A stretch of 64,000 nucleotides of DNA from Nicotiana tabacum. Its lineage: Eukaryota; Streptophyta; Magnoliopsida; Solanales; Solanaceae. The position numbers were made by a program, and so were the translations under genes. Positions within the stretch are counted from its first letter, which is position 1. Each line of letters starts with the position of its first letter. This document shows positions 45,659 through 57,298 of the stretch, piece by piece. Location: the NCBI RefSeq assembly GCF_000715075.1, contig NC_134087.1:156537436-156601435 (forward strand), written 5' to 3'. Under the pieces are notes generated by a model. That model had not been told where the DNA came from. It was given only the letters and a program-made list of their open reading frames with translations, and ran no database searches.

Positions 45659-47502
45659 TGTGATAGCCCGATAGGTCATTTTGAGTTTTAGCCTCTATTT
45701 CCGTATTTTGAATCCTCGATTAGATCAATTTAGCATTTTTAAATTTGCGTTTACATTCCGTGTCTTATTCTGAAAAGTCATTATGTGAAAAATTGAAGAA
45801 AATGCGAATTTTTGTCTTAAAAATGGTTTGCGTTGACTATGGTCAGTATTTTGTGTAAACAAACTTTGATCGATATTTTGACAATCCTAGCGGGTCTGTA
45901 TCATGATTTGGGACTTGGGCGTATGCCCAAAATTGAATTCAGAACTCCCTAACTTGTTTCGACGTGAATTGTTGAAAACTAGCATTTTTGGAAGTTGAAT
46001 TTTTTTAAAATTTGACCGTAAGTTGACTTCTTAGCTAACGAGTTCAAATATTTGATGTTCAAACTTGGAATACGGCTGTATCTCTATTTGAAACTTGTAT
46101 GCAAAAGTTGGTTCAATTCGGAATTGATTTGATATGATTCGTACGCTTAAATGTGATTCTAGGGTTCTCTTGGGCTTAAACCTAAGAGATCCAACGGCCC
46201 ATGCATTTTATCATTTTAAAATGTTAAAGTCAGAATTATTAGGGCCATGGTTCTAAAGATCCAATGGCCCAGATCTCCCTCACCCATTTTATTCCTAGAG
46301 ACAGACTATCTCAACTAAGAAACCCTTATCATTCTCTATTGACCGTGCCACCCCCTTTCCCTTTTCTCTCTTCTTTTTCCCGTCTTTCCAGTCCGAATCA
46401 ATTACAAAAACCTTGCACGAATTCGTGCAAGGTTAACAAATAAATCATGAATCCATCCTTTATGTCTTCCCCAACCGCGAATCTCGTCGATTAATTCCCG
46501 TTTCATCACACAAATTTGAAATCCCCAAATCCTAACCCTAGACTCAGAGGTGAAAGTTCAAATCGTTAGCTTTCTGTTATGTTATTTCAAATCGTGGAAT
46601 GGATGGAAATTTTCTCAGGGGTTATCATTATTATTCTTGGTCCAAAGGTCAAGAGAAGCGACCTCTATACATTAGGGCTCTTACCCGATGATTTTTGTCC
46701 TCAATGGTCGACCTGTCTTATCTCAGGTAAACTCGTCACTATTTTCCCTCTGTGTTCTCTGATTTTACCTCTACTTTTGTCATCATCAGCTCATCGTCAT
46801 CTTCCACTATCTAATTTAAGTTCTGTTGAAACCCTAGAGCCTTAATGGAACAATAAATAGGGCTTTAATGTTTTCATCTAACATCACGAACCACAAAAGA
46901 AAAACACAAACATTTCAATCATCTAAGAAATTTAGGATTCAAAGCCTTAGGTTTGCTTACTGTTTCCTTTCTTTTGTTTGTTGAGTACTGTTGATGGTTC
47001 AAACTTGGGGTTTCTAGGGTCTTAAGCAACTAAAAAGAACTCTCGTTTGGTCTGCTTCTCTAACAAAGGTCATTACATCTGTCATTCATCTCTATTGTTC
47101 ATCTCTATCAAATACTGCAAATATATTAGTTATATTTTGAGTATTACAATTGTATCAAGGTGTTCAGTATGTTAATACTTATGTTCTGTTAAGTTTAATG
47201 GCTACTTGTGATTATTTGTCATGCCTTGAGTCTTTAATCGATGATTGATTAAACCACTAACTGATTCCTGCTAATCTTTGTTCTTGAGTTTCCAACAGTA
47301 TACATGGCTAAGTTATTATATGTTCATGTTCACATGAACTTCAACACTTTCATTGATCTACAGTAACTTTTAACCTTATTTGTTGCATTTATGTAGTTTG
47401 TGAGTCTTGAAGTTGAGCTTATTAATTGATAATTATGACTGAACGAATCTAAAGGTGTTAAGTTTATATATTCTATCCTTCAACCTTAAGCATAAACTCT
47501 AA
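45659..47502 (+). other. Unclassified region starting with LTR-like sequence
   Basis: TGATAGCCCGATAGGTCATTTTGAG at its start resembles Tekay-type LTR starts, and TCCAACGGCCC near 46190 and 46265 is common in plant LTRs. No primer site or matching end was found, so a decayed LTR is possible but unproven. An 88-codon frame at 46579-46845 has no recognisable domain. Confidence 0.35.
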
Positions 47503-47838
47503 GGGGTCGTTTGGTATGAGGTATAAGAAGGTATAAGGGTGGTATAAAAATTTAATACCACCTTAATACTATGTTTGGTTAGCAAACCAGGTATAAGTTA
47601 TCTTGGTATTAATTTTAACACTAGGATAACTTATACCTTATAGAAGGTGGGGTAATTAGCACTGGTATAACTTATACCTTCTTTTTAGAAATTATGCAAT
47701 TGTCATTCTTAATACATCATACCAAACAATGAATAAACAACAATCCCAGCATAACTAACTCCAGCATAACTTATCACACTATAACTTATACTGGCATAAC
47801 TTATACCGGTATAAATCGTATTCCAACCAAATGACCCC
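47503..47838. mobile_element. Tourist-type MITE (PIF/Harbinger)
   Basis: A 336-bp element with terminal inverted repeats GGGGTCGTTTGGT and ACCAAATGACCCC (one mismatch), flanked by TAA on both sides (47500-47502 and 47839-47841), the classic Tourist duplication. The interior is AT-rich with repeated (A)TAACTTATACC stretches on both strands. There is no ORF; it would depend on a Harbinger transposase elsewhere. Confidence 0.85.
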
Positions 47839-47841
47839 TAA

Positions 47842-50519
47842 GTGTTTATATGTTTCCCTCTCTACTTGTGTTTGTTAAATTGTTTCTGAGTAGTAACTAT
47901 GGTCTTTTATTTTGTTTAGTTGTTGTTGCTTCTGTTGACCTACTCTTGTTTGAATTAAACTCTCTTCTCTTCTCCTAGTGATCCTATTGTACATATCTGT
48001 TAAGGCTAAGTTATTTTTCCTCATAACTCAATCATGATCCTGTTTCTTTTCTTTGTTATAAATACTGATAATTTGTTAGGCTAAACTTAATTGTTTCTTG
48101 ATTAGTCAACATCTTCAACTGCATACTTGCTTGGTATCATACCTATAGTCTCTAATCCTTTAGGGTTAACATTAATCTTTGAAAACTGACATGCATCTTA
48201 TCTTTTAAGATTGTCCTTGCTGAAAAGGACCTAGTTACTATGCTATAACCAATTGATAACTTGTAAAAACAAAAGCATGATCATTTTCATATTCACGTAC
48301 TAACCTAGACTTAAGTATAAGTTAAACATGTTCTAATGCAATATCTTTCCTTTATCTGTGACTCTTCCCCATCATGTCATGCTTAAGCTAATTCTACAAA
48401 ATGTGTAAAGTTTCCCATGTTTACATAGAATCGTCACTGATTTGAAGTATTTATGTAGTTAACTGAATACTGCATGTTCTTGCTTAGTTCCTGATTTCAT
48501 ACATTGTCTAGAACTGCTCCAGTCCTTTCCCCATTGCTAATTTTAAAACCAAAATCTGACTCCCTAAGGTCTTATAAGGACCTCTGCTGATTCTATTTGA
48601 ATATGATGATTTGTTTGAAGTCAACACTATTAGGGATATAATCCTGTAGAGATCCTTAGGGATTCTATATTTTGATCCGTGAACTTGCAAACTTATTGAA
48701 AGGCTTGATCATGTCCTAGATGTCTTTGACAACCTCTGTAAAATGATTAGTCATGACTGTATTTCCTGAATTTTTATTGCTGACTATCTTTAAAAGTGTT
48801 AAGATAGTATTATCAACCTGTGTATGTGTTGAAAGAAAAACCAGTCAATTCACACTAGGTTTGCCACACACAAGAAACCTCTGTATATGTTGAGTTGTCG
48901 TTTTATAGCTTTACCTTTCCTTGGAATATTACTCTGCTCTAAATTCAGACTTTTGTAATATGCTTATGATGCTTCTGTTCCTCACCTGTATGTGTTTCAA
49001 AGTCAGATCTTTAGAATTCATGTGATATATATTTGTTCGGTAATTCAGTATGGACTATATGTTTGGGAGTGGAGTTTGACTCTAGGTTGGATTGCCCCCC
49101 CTCCCCCCCCCCCCGACACAAGTATTTCCCTGGGCCTTGAGTCCCTTGAGAACTTTGAAGTGTCAAGGGATTCAAAGGGAGCATCAACCTTGACCGGAAT
49201 TTCCTCCTTAGCCCTTAACTCGTTGACAAATTAAGTTCTTTGGGGGTTTAATATTTAATGACAACGAAAGGTTTTCAATGTGAATTATTTGCTAAGTAGA
49301 ACCACCACATTAATATAATTTTTTCACAGTATAGATTCTTTTCTTGTTCTAATTGCTTAATTTATGTACATGTCATATATGTTTTGAATATGTTGAGAAC
49401 ATGGGATTACTTCTAATGACTTTATTTTATTATTTTTTGGGCATTTATGGATTTGGGCCTGCTGAGTTCCTCAGGAACTCAGACCCAATCCAGCTTCGTT
49501 ACATCCTTCTGAAGAGTCCAGTCACCGATAGTCGCGCTTCTCAATCGCTGGGCCTATCTTATTGAGTCCCAACCATCAGATTCTAGTCATCTCTCCCTTC
49601 TTTCATTTATGGCTCATTATTTCCATAATCTAGATTACTGCTTCATTATTTTCGCATGTTGCTTCTGTTGTTGTATTACATTTCATCATCATGTACATGT
49701 TTGACCAAAAAATATAAACCTTGGTTCAATTAATTAATTCTAATTAAATAGAGGTTAATCTTAGTTAAGGATAATTTCCTCAAATCCTGATATCAAAGAG
49801 GTAATTGAAAAGTATCTATGAAGATTATAGCAGTTCCTTGCAACAAATGCCTTATAATTGATAAGAACAATAACTATACGTAATTTATTCAATAAATGTC
49901 CATTTGATGGTAATCACGTAATTAAGAGGAATAACTTAAGCAATAAAAGGTGAACAAAGGAACCTTTCACCTTACAATGATTGGGTGACAGATCTTCAAT
50001 CAGTCGAGGATCCCTCAGATCTGGCAAGAATATCAACAAAAAGTAAAGTCCTGTATTGAGTAGAGAATAAATCTTTTGTTAAAGTGTATTTCTTACAAGA
50101 ATCAATTTTCACGTGCTTTTCATCTCTCTCTTCCTTCTATTTATATGAGATCTTTTCTCGAAAAATCCTAATAGTACAAAGGTAAGCATTATTCATTGGA
50201 ATATTCCCTTCCTAATTCCATTCTGAAAACTAGCTGTAACAACTCTATTGTCAATTTTTGATCAGGACCCTCCTCGACTATTCGACTATGATCCTCATTG
50301 ATGACTTGACTGTGACTCTCATAGACTTCTTGTCCTTGATCCACCTCGGTATTTCAATAACGACTTTCTCGGATTCCTCGACCACGGCTAATATGACTTC
50401 ATGACTGTCTTTAAATGATGGTTTACCGATCCTTCTCTTAGTGTTATTTTGACCCGGATATCCTAAAGGCATATTTTGACCCATACAATTAGTCTCTCTT
50501 CTTATTGAAGCCGGCCTCG
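47842..50519. other. Unclassified region before element C
   Basis: No gene is seen. It contains a C-rich tract at 49097-49114. Phrases such as GGTATCATACCTATAG (48133) recall the motif in the LTRs of A and C, so part may be an old relative of those LTRs. The stretch from about 50000 has an LTR-like look but no defined ends. Confidence 0.4.
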
Positions 50520-52752
50520 TGTTGATACCCAATTTTTCCCTGTATATTTTTATATGCAAAATACTTTCAAAATAGCATGCATATGCATATATAAGTATGT
50601 CCAAGTGTTTTAGTATTTTTCCCAATTTTTAAAAAGATTTTTTAATCAATTTCTTGCCCTATTTTAACAGTACAAAAACCAATAATTGTTCCTCAAATTA
50701 TCATTTTGGTGATTAACTTATTTTATTCTCATATTTATACCAAAATATAGCTAAGGTAATTTTTACACATTTTTACAAATTTATTTAGCATTTTAAAGTT
50801 AAATTAAATATAATTGCAATTTTAGCCTATTTTAAAATTTAATTATGTTTATAATTACAAATTTGATTCCAGTATTTTTAATTTAATATTTACATATTAT
50901 TAATCTATTTATTACCTTTAATTTGTTTCCATAAATCATTTTACTATTTTTATAAAATAAAAGAGAAAATGTGGCTATTTAAAATTTAGCCCTAACTATT
51001 TCGATTTTAGCCAAATCAGCCTCCCCAATTAACCCAATTTCAAACCCCAAATTGACCGACCCAGTTTCAATTTAACCCTCCCCTAACCCATTTATTTTTA
51101 CCCGCCCGACCTTCCCTTTTGATCCAGGCCGTTGATCAAAATGATCAACGACCACAATTTCCCCTTTCATTTTTTAATTCACAAACACCCCCAACCCTAA
51201 TTCAGTTCACCTAACCAGCCGCCTCTAAACTCTCAAACTCTCTCAAACTCTCTCGAACATTCCCTAACACTAATCGCCTCTTACCACCACCTCCACCTTG
51301 AAACCCACCGGAATCCATGGCTTCTCAGGCTATGGGAGTCTTATACTCACCTTCTCTTGCTCCCAGGCACTTGATACCTGAAGATTCGAGGCCTGACCTC
51401 AAAGGTCTGCCCCCAGACCTCTGTCGATTCAATGTTCCACGACCATCTTCGGCGTTACTCCAGTGTACCATGGTGGTTTGAGCCTGATTCCGACCTTCTC
51501 CAACTCAGATCAGTGACCTTGTCAAAGCCTTTCTCATTCTAGGGTTCTCTTAAAACCCTAACTCTTCGAGGTTTTCTCCGATTTTCTTAGATCTGTTGTG
51601 TATCCACGCTCTACTTGAGTTTTCAAACGATTTCCCCAACTTTTCTTTCAAAAATTACTTTCAAAATCGCTTCTTTTCGATTTAGGGTTTTATGAAAATG
51701 CTTAAAGTGTTTCTCTGACTTTTCTTTTCCTTTTCTTTTGTGTGTATTTGTCTTTGCTGTGTTCTTATGTTTTCTTCTACCACGTATGCTCTTATATTGT
51801 ATTTTCTATACCCCGTTCTTGTATATTCTTCTACTGTGTTTCTATAGTATGTGCTAGTATGCTTTTCTACTATGTTCTGCTATTTTCTTCCCCTATGTTC
51901 TGATATGCTTTGCCTACTGTATACTTCTACCATGTTCTTAAGCTCTTACTATTTTACCTTGTTTAAAAGACCTGCTTAAGCTTGCTTCTTCTACTATCAG
52001 TTGTTCTCTCATTATGCTACTGTGTTTGCATGATTTTCTCATGGGTTTCTGAAAGAAACCTCTGAGTCTGTTTCAACTACTGGCCTCCTCATCTCTGCAT
52101 TTGATTCAAGGTGGAAACTCTAGAATTTGGGGATTTTGCCGAGGTCTGATTATGTGGACTGCGGTTTTATTTTTTAGAAACCTTAACTCTTTCAGATTGA
52201 TTCTGAGTCTCTGAACTGAGTTTGGACATCTTTGTTTTCATACAATGTTGAAACTTTTTCTAAACTCTTCTACACTGGAGTTTCTACTGATTTTACAATG
52301 GCATACCAAGTTTTTTTCATGTTTAACGTGTCAGTATGCTTATTAAATGTGATGTATCTTTCTTTCAAAAGGTTTTCAAACTAGTGATTGATTCAAAATT
52401 CCTTTTTAACAGGTCTAATTGATTGTCTGCTGATATTCCTTAAGTTAAAACCTTTTCCATCTTTCTAACTTGGTTCATTCATAACAAATATCTGACCTCT
52501 GATTTCTTGGCTGTTAATTGATTTTCTTTCCTTAAATGGTACAACCATATATGTCAAAAACCTTGTCCTTAAGTAACTTTTATGTATTTGCCCCTAATTT
52601 GCTACTTTCCACAAAGGGTTTGTTGAATTTCTTTCCTTAATTGATTTATACCCGTGAATCTGAATCCCTTAATTAAGGGAAGCCTTGTGTAATTGATTGA
52701 CAATCAGTTTTTAAACTATTTTTCTTACCTTATTTCTGCCTGCTTTCTACAC

Positions 52753-52760
52753 TATAAAAG
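52753..52760 (+). promoter_or_regulatory. TATA box of element C LTR
   Basis: TATAAAAG, 2.2 kb into the LTR, in the position corresponding to element A's TATA box. The predicted start is near 52785. Confidence 0.6.
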
Positions 52761-53529
52761 GCATTACCCTTTTTCACAAACAGATATACTACAGACTTCA
52801 CAATTCACAATCTCTTCTGAACTCACACTCATAGTATTATGTCTTCCTATTTGCACTTTGGCTTTTGCAAGTCTACTGCTTTTTCTACTTATTTCTTCGA
52901 AACTAGTATGTCCTGATTTAAGTTTCAGCATCACCCACAATGTGTTTACTTAAAGCTTTCTGCATCTATGTCTACTTTACTACTTCTGCAGAGTTAAACA
53001 CTTAAACTAGCATGTTGATTTCCTTTTGCTTGTTTCTGCTATGAATCCCATTCCCTATATCCCTATGTGTGATGTTCCCCTTTCCCTTTCCCCCTTTCAG
53101 AATTCTGCATTTACACTCTCTCTTAGTTCCTAAGTTCTGCCCCACTCTTGAGAGCCTTGCCTTGGGACCTTGAGTTCCCTCTGAACTTGGACACCTGAGG
53201 GCTAGCCTTTCTACACTGCACTTTGGCTTAATATGGTGATATATTTGGGTGTGAGCACTGCCCGGAGTTCTTATGAAACTCTTAGGGAACTCTGATACAC
53301 CCAAGTGGGAGAAAGGCTTTGAAACATGATCTTTGGAGTTGGTTTACTTCATATTTCTGATAGGAAGTCTAAATCAGGCTCTTCTTGGTTGTAATTTTCA
53401 ACTTCTGATATACTTTTTTTACTTTATTTTCTTTCTGGACTGTAATAATTTTTTAATAAACTCTCGGGGATGGATAGTGAAAAGGGAGGGTTAATTGTCT
53501 ATGCAAAAAAGGGGTAGATAAACTGCCTA

Positions 53530-54160
53530 TAGGAATTTATGATTTTTGCATTCTCATATAGATAATCTGCCTATAGGAATCTTACATTCTCATATAGATA
53601 TCATGTTTATAAGAATTTCTGCATTCTCATATAAATACCATGTCTATAAGAATTTTCGCATATCACATAGATATCCTCCCTATAGAAATACTGCACTTTC
53701 ATATGTAGATACTATGCCTATAAGGAATTCTGCATTCATATTGATATCCTGCCTATAGTTAAATTTCTGCATCTCTCATATAGATACCATGCTCATAGTT
53801 AACTGGAAATCCGAATCCTGCATATGCATCTGTCACTGGGCAAGCCTGTTATAGGGCTTAAATAACTAACTGTATCTAAATATCATGTTCATAGGCTTAA
53901 ACGATGTACTTCATTTAGATGCCATGCCTATAGGATTTCTGCACTCTTGCTATGTCTGTAAAAGTGTTTAAAATCGACAACGCATAAAAATCATGCCTAT
54001 AGGAGCTTTAATCGAATCTGAACCGCTTCACTCGCTTATAAGTCTAAAACCAGTAGCAATGACGAATGATCTTTTGTCAAAACTCGTCTTTCCTGAATAA
54101 CTGACAACCTTTTTTCTAAAATTAGTATACTTCATCTTTTCTGAAACCAGTAGACATCAT
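53530..54160 (+). repeat. Dispersed CCTATAG motif cluster, element C LTR
   Basis: About twelve copies related to AGATATCATGCCTATAGG with irregular spacing, 0.8-1.4 kb downstream of the TATA box. It matches the cluster in element A. Confidence 0.75.
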
Positions 54161-55028
54161 GCCTATAGGTCTTCGTCTAACACTTAGGCAAGCCATATGA
54201 TAGTTTATAAACTGAATAAGATTTTTATATGCTACAACCATCAGGCAGGCTTGACTCGGGCTTCTTATCTGAAATATGCAATAAATCAGTCTGCCCCAAC
54301 TGTTAAGTTTAATCAGACCCTAATCAGTACTTGTAAGACATGCTAAACTTTATGCTTTTCTTTGGTTTAAAGAGGTCTGTTTGAGCCTTATTTGTTTATG
54401 TGTTTTCCCATATTTTCTATATATATGCTTTTGCTTGTCACTTTAGTATTTTTACCTTTGAAACCATAAATAAGCCCAACATACCTCCCCTTTAGGATTA
54501 GTAGTCCCAAATGCCTCTAGGACCGATAGAATTGGGGCGGGTAATAGCATGCAATAAGTAAACGAGACCATTTCGCACTTTAATACCTCAACGGGGTAGG
54601 GAAGGGTAGATATGGATATGATGACCACGCGGTAACATATCGTGTAGCTCCTCATTGAGGAGTGATTACCGGATGTTGTGTGAGTGATCCATATTATTAA
54701 TAAACCTAGGACCCCCCTTCCTTTTGTTTTCTTTATTTTTTTTAATTTTTTTTTTACCATTTCTTTTAATCAACTCCTTTTAGTTCATTTTTCTTACTTT
54801 TGTTTATTTGTAACCATTACGTGAAAATCCCCTCTTATTTGAAGTCTTTATTTTCCTATGTGTTATTTGCACTTAAGTCACAACAATAATATCTTGGCCG
54901 GGAAGCACACTAGTGGATCTTGAGGGGTGCCTAACACCTTCCCCTTGAGATAATTTTGAGCCCTTACCCAATCTCTGGTTGTTCAAATCAAACCTTCCTT
55001 AGTGTCCTAATGCACTCAAATCATTAGG

Positions 55029-55038
55029 TGGCGACTAT
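55029..55038 (+). other. Primer-site-like sequence inside U5 of element C
   Basis: TGGCGACTAT, nine of ten bases of the true primer site start, 86 nt before the LTR end. Confidence 0.55.
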
Positions 55039-55127
55039 TCAATTAAAACCCAATTCCTAAAAGGGAACGAGTTGTCCTCCCAAATGTCATGAAGCCGATT
55101 TCTCGAGAAAAAAGGGGCACGACAGCG

Positions 55128-55144
55128 TGGCGACTCTGCTGGAG
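55128..55144 (+). promoter_or_regulatory. Primer binding site of element C (tRNA-Arg type)
   Basis: TGGCGACTCTGCTGGAG, three bases after the LTR end. It is the least mutated of the three sites. Confidence 0.85.
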
Positions 55145-55474
55145 ATATCTTTTAGTCGATGGTGTAGTCGACGGTTCCGTGTCTTTCCCTCTTGAGTTGT
55201 CCGCTCAAGGGTACCAGTCTACAACCCCCCATAGAAACCTTACTCTGTTTAATTGTGCATGCATCATGGTCAAACTTAGCCGAGTCAGTTATGTTGTCTA
55301 CATAATGACTCTTTAAGATAGCCTTTTCCAAAGTCCACTGGGTTTTCCAAAAACCCAAACGGACACTACCACGTTTTGTGCATTTATTTGGAGAACTAAA
55401 TGCTTTTATGCCAATTACTTGTATTTAATAGTAGAATATGGTGGGGGTAAGGGCCTAACCCTTTTGTCTTGCAG
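55145..55474 (+). other. Element C leader before ORF1
   Basis: Non-coding and alignable with the element A leader. It ends CCCTTTTGTCTTGCAG, a good acceptor-like sequence directly before ORF1. Confidence 0.6.
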
Positions 55475-56890
55475 AAACAAGAGGCGCGAAGTCCTCAGAT
55501 TCGGCATGGTCACAAACATCCACCCAAGGTTGCTAAGCTGATGGGAGGATCTTCATTCCAGTGATCAGACTCTTGTCCGGAAATACCTAGGAAATCTACA
55601 TTCTCTCCTGGAGGTCCAACCCAACAAAAAAATCATAGAAGCTGCTACTCTATTCTGGGACTGTGATAGGTTTGTGTTTCGCTTCGGAGAGATTGAGATG
55701 ACACCCTTGCTAGAGGAAATAGGAGGATTGGCCGGTATACCATGGGAGACCCCGGATTTGTTAATGCCGGAAAATTGCAAGGGTAGGGGTTTCCTCAAAA
55801 TGACGGGCCTAAAGAAGAATCCATACTTGACATGTTTGAAGGAGTCTTACATTCCATGGTCACTAAAACATTGATAGACGGAATTGGTGGACAACCATTT
55901 AGCATAGTGCCCATGATCATCGCAAAGATATACCGAGCCTTGGAAAAGTGTCAACAAGGAGCCCCACACTTCGAGGGATGCAACTTGCTACTCCAACTCT
56001 AGCTCATGCAGTATCTTCAAAGGGGTGAATATCGGCAAGAGATTCAGCGTAGAGACTAGGACGATCATATAGCCTTCCATCAACCAAGGCGAATGAACTA
56101 CGTGCCCAACATGTTTTCTCAGCCAGAAGATGCCAAGGGATGGATGGAGCTGTTTGAAAATCTGACTGAGGATCAAGTACAATGGATGTTCGAGTGGTTC
56201 CCTACTGAAGAGTTCATCGCCCGATCTATGGACGCACCATTTTTGATACTGATCGGTTTTAGAGAAACCTACCCTTATGTCTCTCTCCGGTTTATGAGAC
56301 AGGGTAGTAGGAAGCAGGTTATACCAAGGGTAGACAAGATGAGTCACTTACGGGCTGAGTTCCAAGTTGATGACCATCCTTATAAGTGCCAAGTTCAACA
56401 TATGTGGCATTACCAGTTCATCATGGGAAGAGATAATATCGAACCTGACAAATACCATGCTGGCTGCACCCCATACTATTCAGGATGGCTGGAGGATAAT
56501 CACAATGGTCTGGGCCAACCTGTATTTTTTCGAGGTCACAGAATCATCGATGAAAGGGCTGAAGCACAGGCCAAATACAATCAACTGTGCAAGAGGATTC
56601 GGGAATGTGAAAGAGAGCACCGAGAGATTCAAGAAGCCCAACAAAAACTGATTGAAGAGTGGAAAGACATGGCTGTCAGTGCCAACAAGCGACTAGGATA
56701 CCTGGAACGAGGTTTAGTGGAGCTGGAAAGGATGTTTCTCAAGAGGATCGAGGACTTCCAGAATGCTAGAGGAAACGAGGTTGGACACCTGGCCAGGGCC
56801 TACCTGCTGCTGGGACTTCGCGAGCTGGTGAAGCTGTTTGATGGGGCCAAAGATGCCGAGTCTGGGGAAGGTCCTTTTGGGACCAAATAG
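55475..56890 (+). pseudogene. Element C ORF1, C-terminal 265 residues still open
   Basis: The best-preserved ORF1 of the three. From 56093 to 56890 the frame is open: NMFSQPEDAKGW, QVQWMFEWFPTEEF, HMWHYQF, YHAGCTPYYSGW, then a coiled coil of about 90 residues and the ending SGEGPFGTK. Upstream, PMIIAKIYRALEKC and FEGCNLLLQL are interrupted by TAG at 56000-56002 and 56057-56059, and the first part is in another frame. The function is unknown; coiled coil and position next to gag suggest a structural or RNA/particle role, which is inference. Confidence 0.8.
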
Positions 56891-57298
56891 ATAGGAGTTT
56901 TCTTTTGCTTTATAAAATGTAATAAGGCCAATGCCACTAGTGACATTTTATTCCTTGTTATTTAGTGTCGATTTGGGACTCGTCTACTTTTTATCAATAA
57001 AATGAGGCATTTAGCATTCTAAGTTCTCCAAATCAACTTGTCGCTAGTCCTACCTCGAGCATAAAGAGGTTCTTAAATAGGACGCGATTTACATTCTTGC
57101 ACTATATGTTTAATTATCGCAACATTTTCTTATAATCCTCACTGACTTGTTACCTTTTTGTTTTTACTTTTTGTTTATTTACTCCCCTTCCCAAAGGTTA
57201 GTTCATGTACACTGGCATCGTCATCACATTCCACAAGATCTAAGGGAACTTCACCCACTCCTCCTCCTAGTCCTATCAGAAGCAGGAACAAAGGAAAG
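56891..57298 (+). other. Spacer between ORF1 and gag, element C
   Basis: Non-coding, aligned with 35658-36064 in element A, with the same CACTGACTTGTTACC plus T-rich tract. No gene. Confidence 0.55.

Larger units (their letters stand above)
50520..55124 (+). repeat. Element C 5' LTR
   Basis: 4,605 bp, starting TGTTGATACCC and ending GGGGCACGACA. TATA box at 52753, CCTATAG motif cluster at 53530-54160, primer-site-like sequence at 55029-55038. Its first 229 bp differ from the 3' LTR start by about nine substitutions and two 1-bp indels. Confidence 0.9.

Noticed and set aside
46579..46845. Possible host gene encoding a small hydrophobic protein
   Set aside because: There is no recognisable domain and no supporting exon. 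Neighbouring sequence has LTR-like phrases, and the length is within chance for this AT-rich DNA.
49097..49114. C-rich tract as an i-motif or G-quadruplex regulatory site
   Set aside because: It is a single C run broken by one T, with no gene nearby. It looks like ordinary low-complexity sequence or possible sequencing noise.
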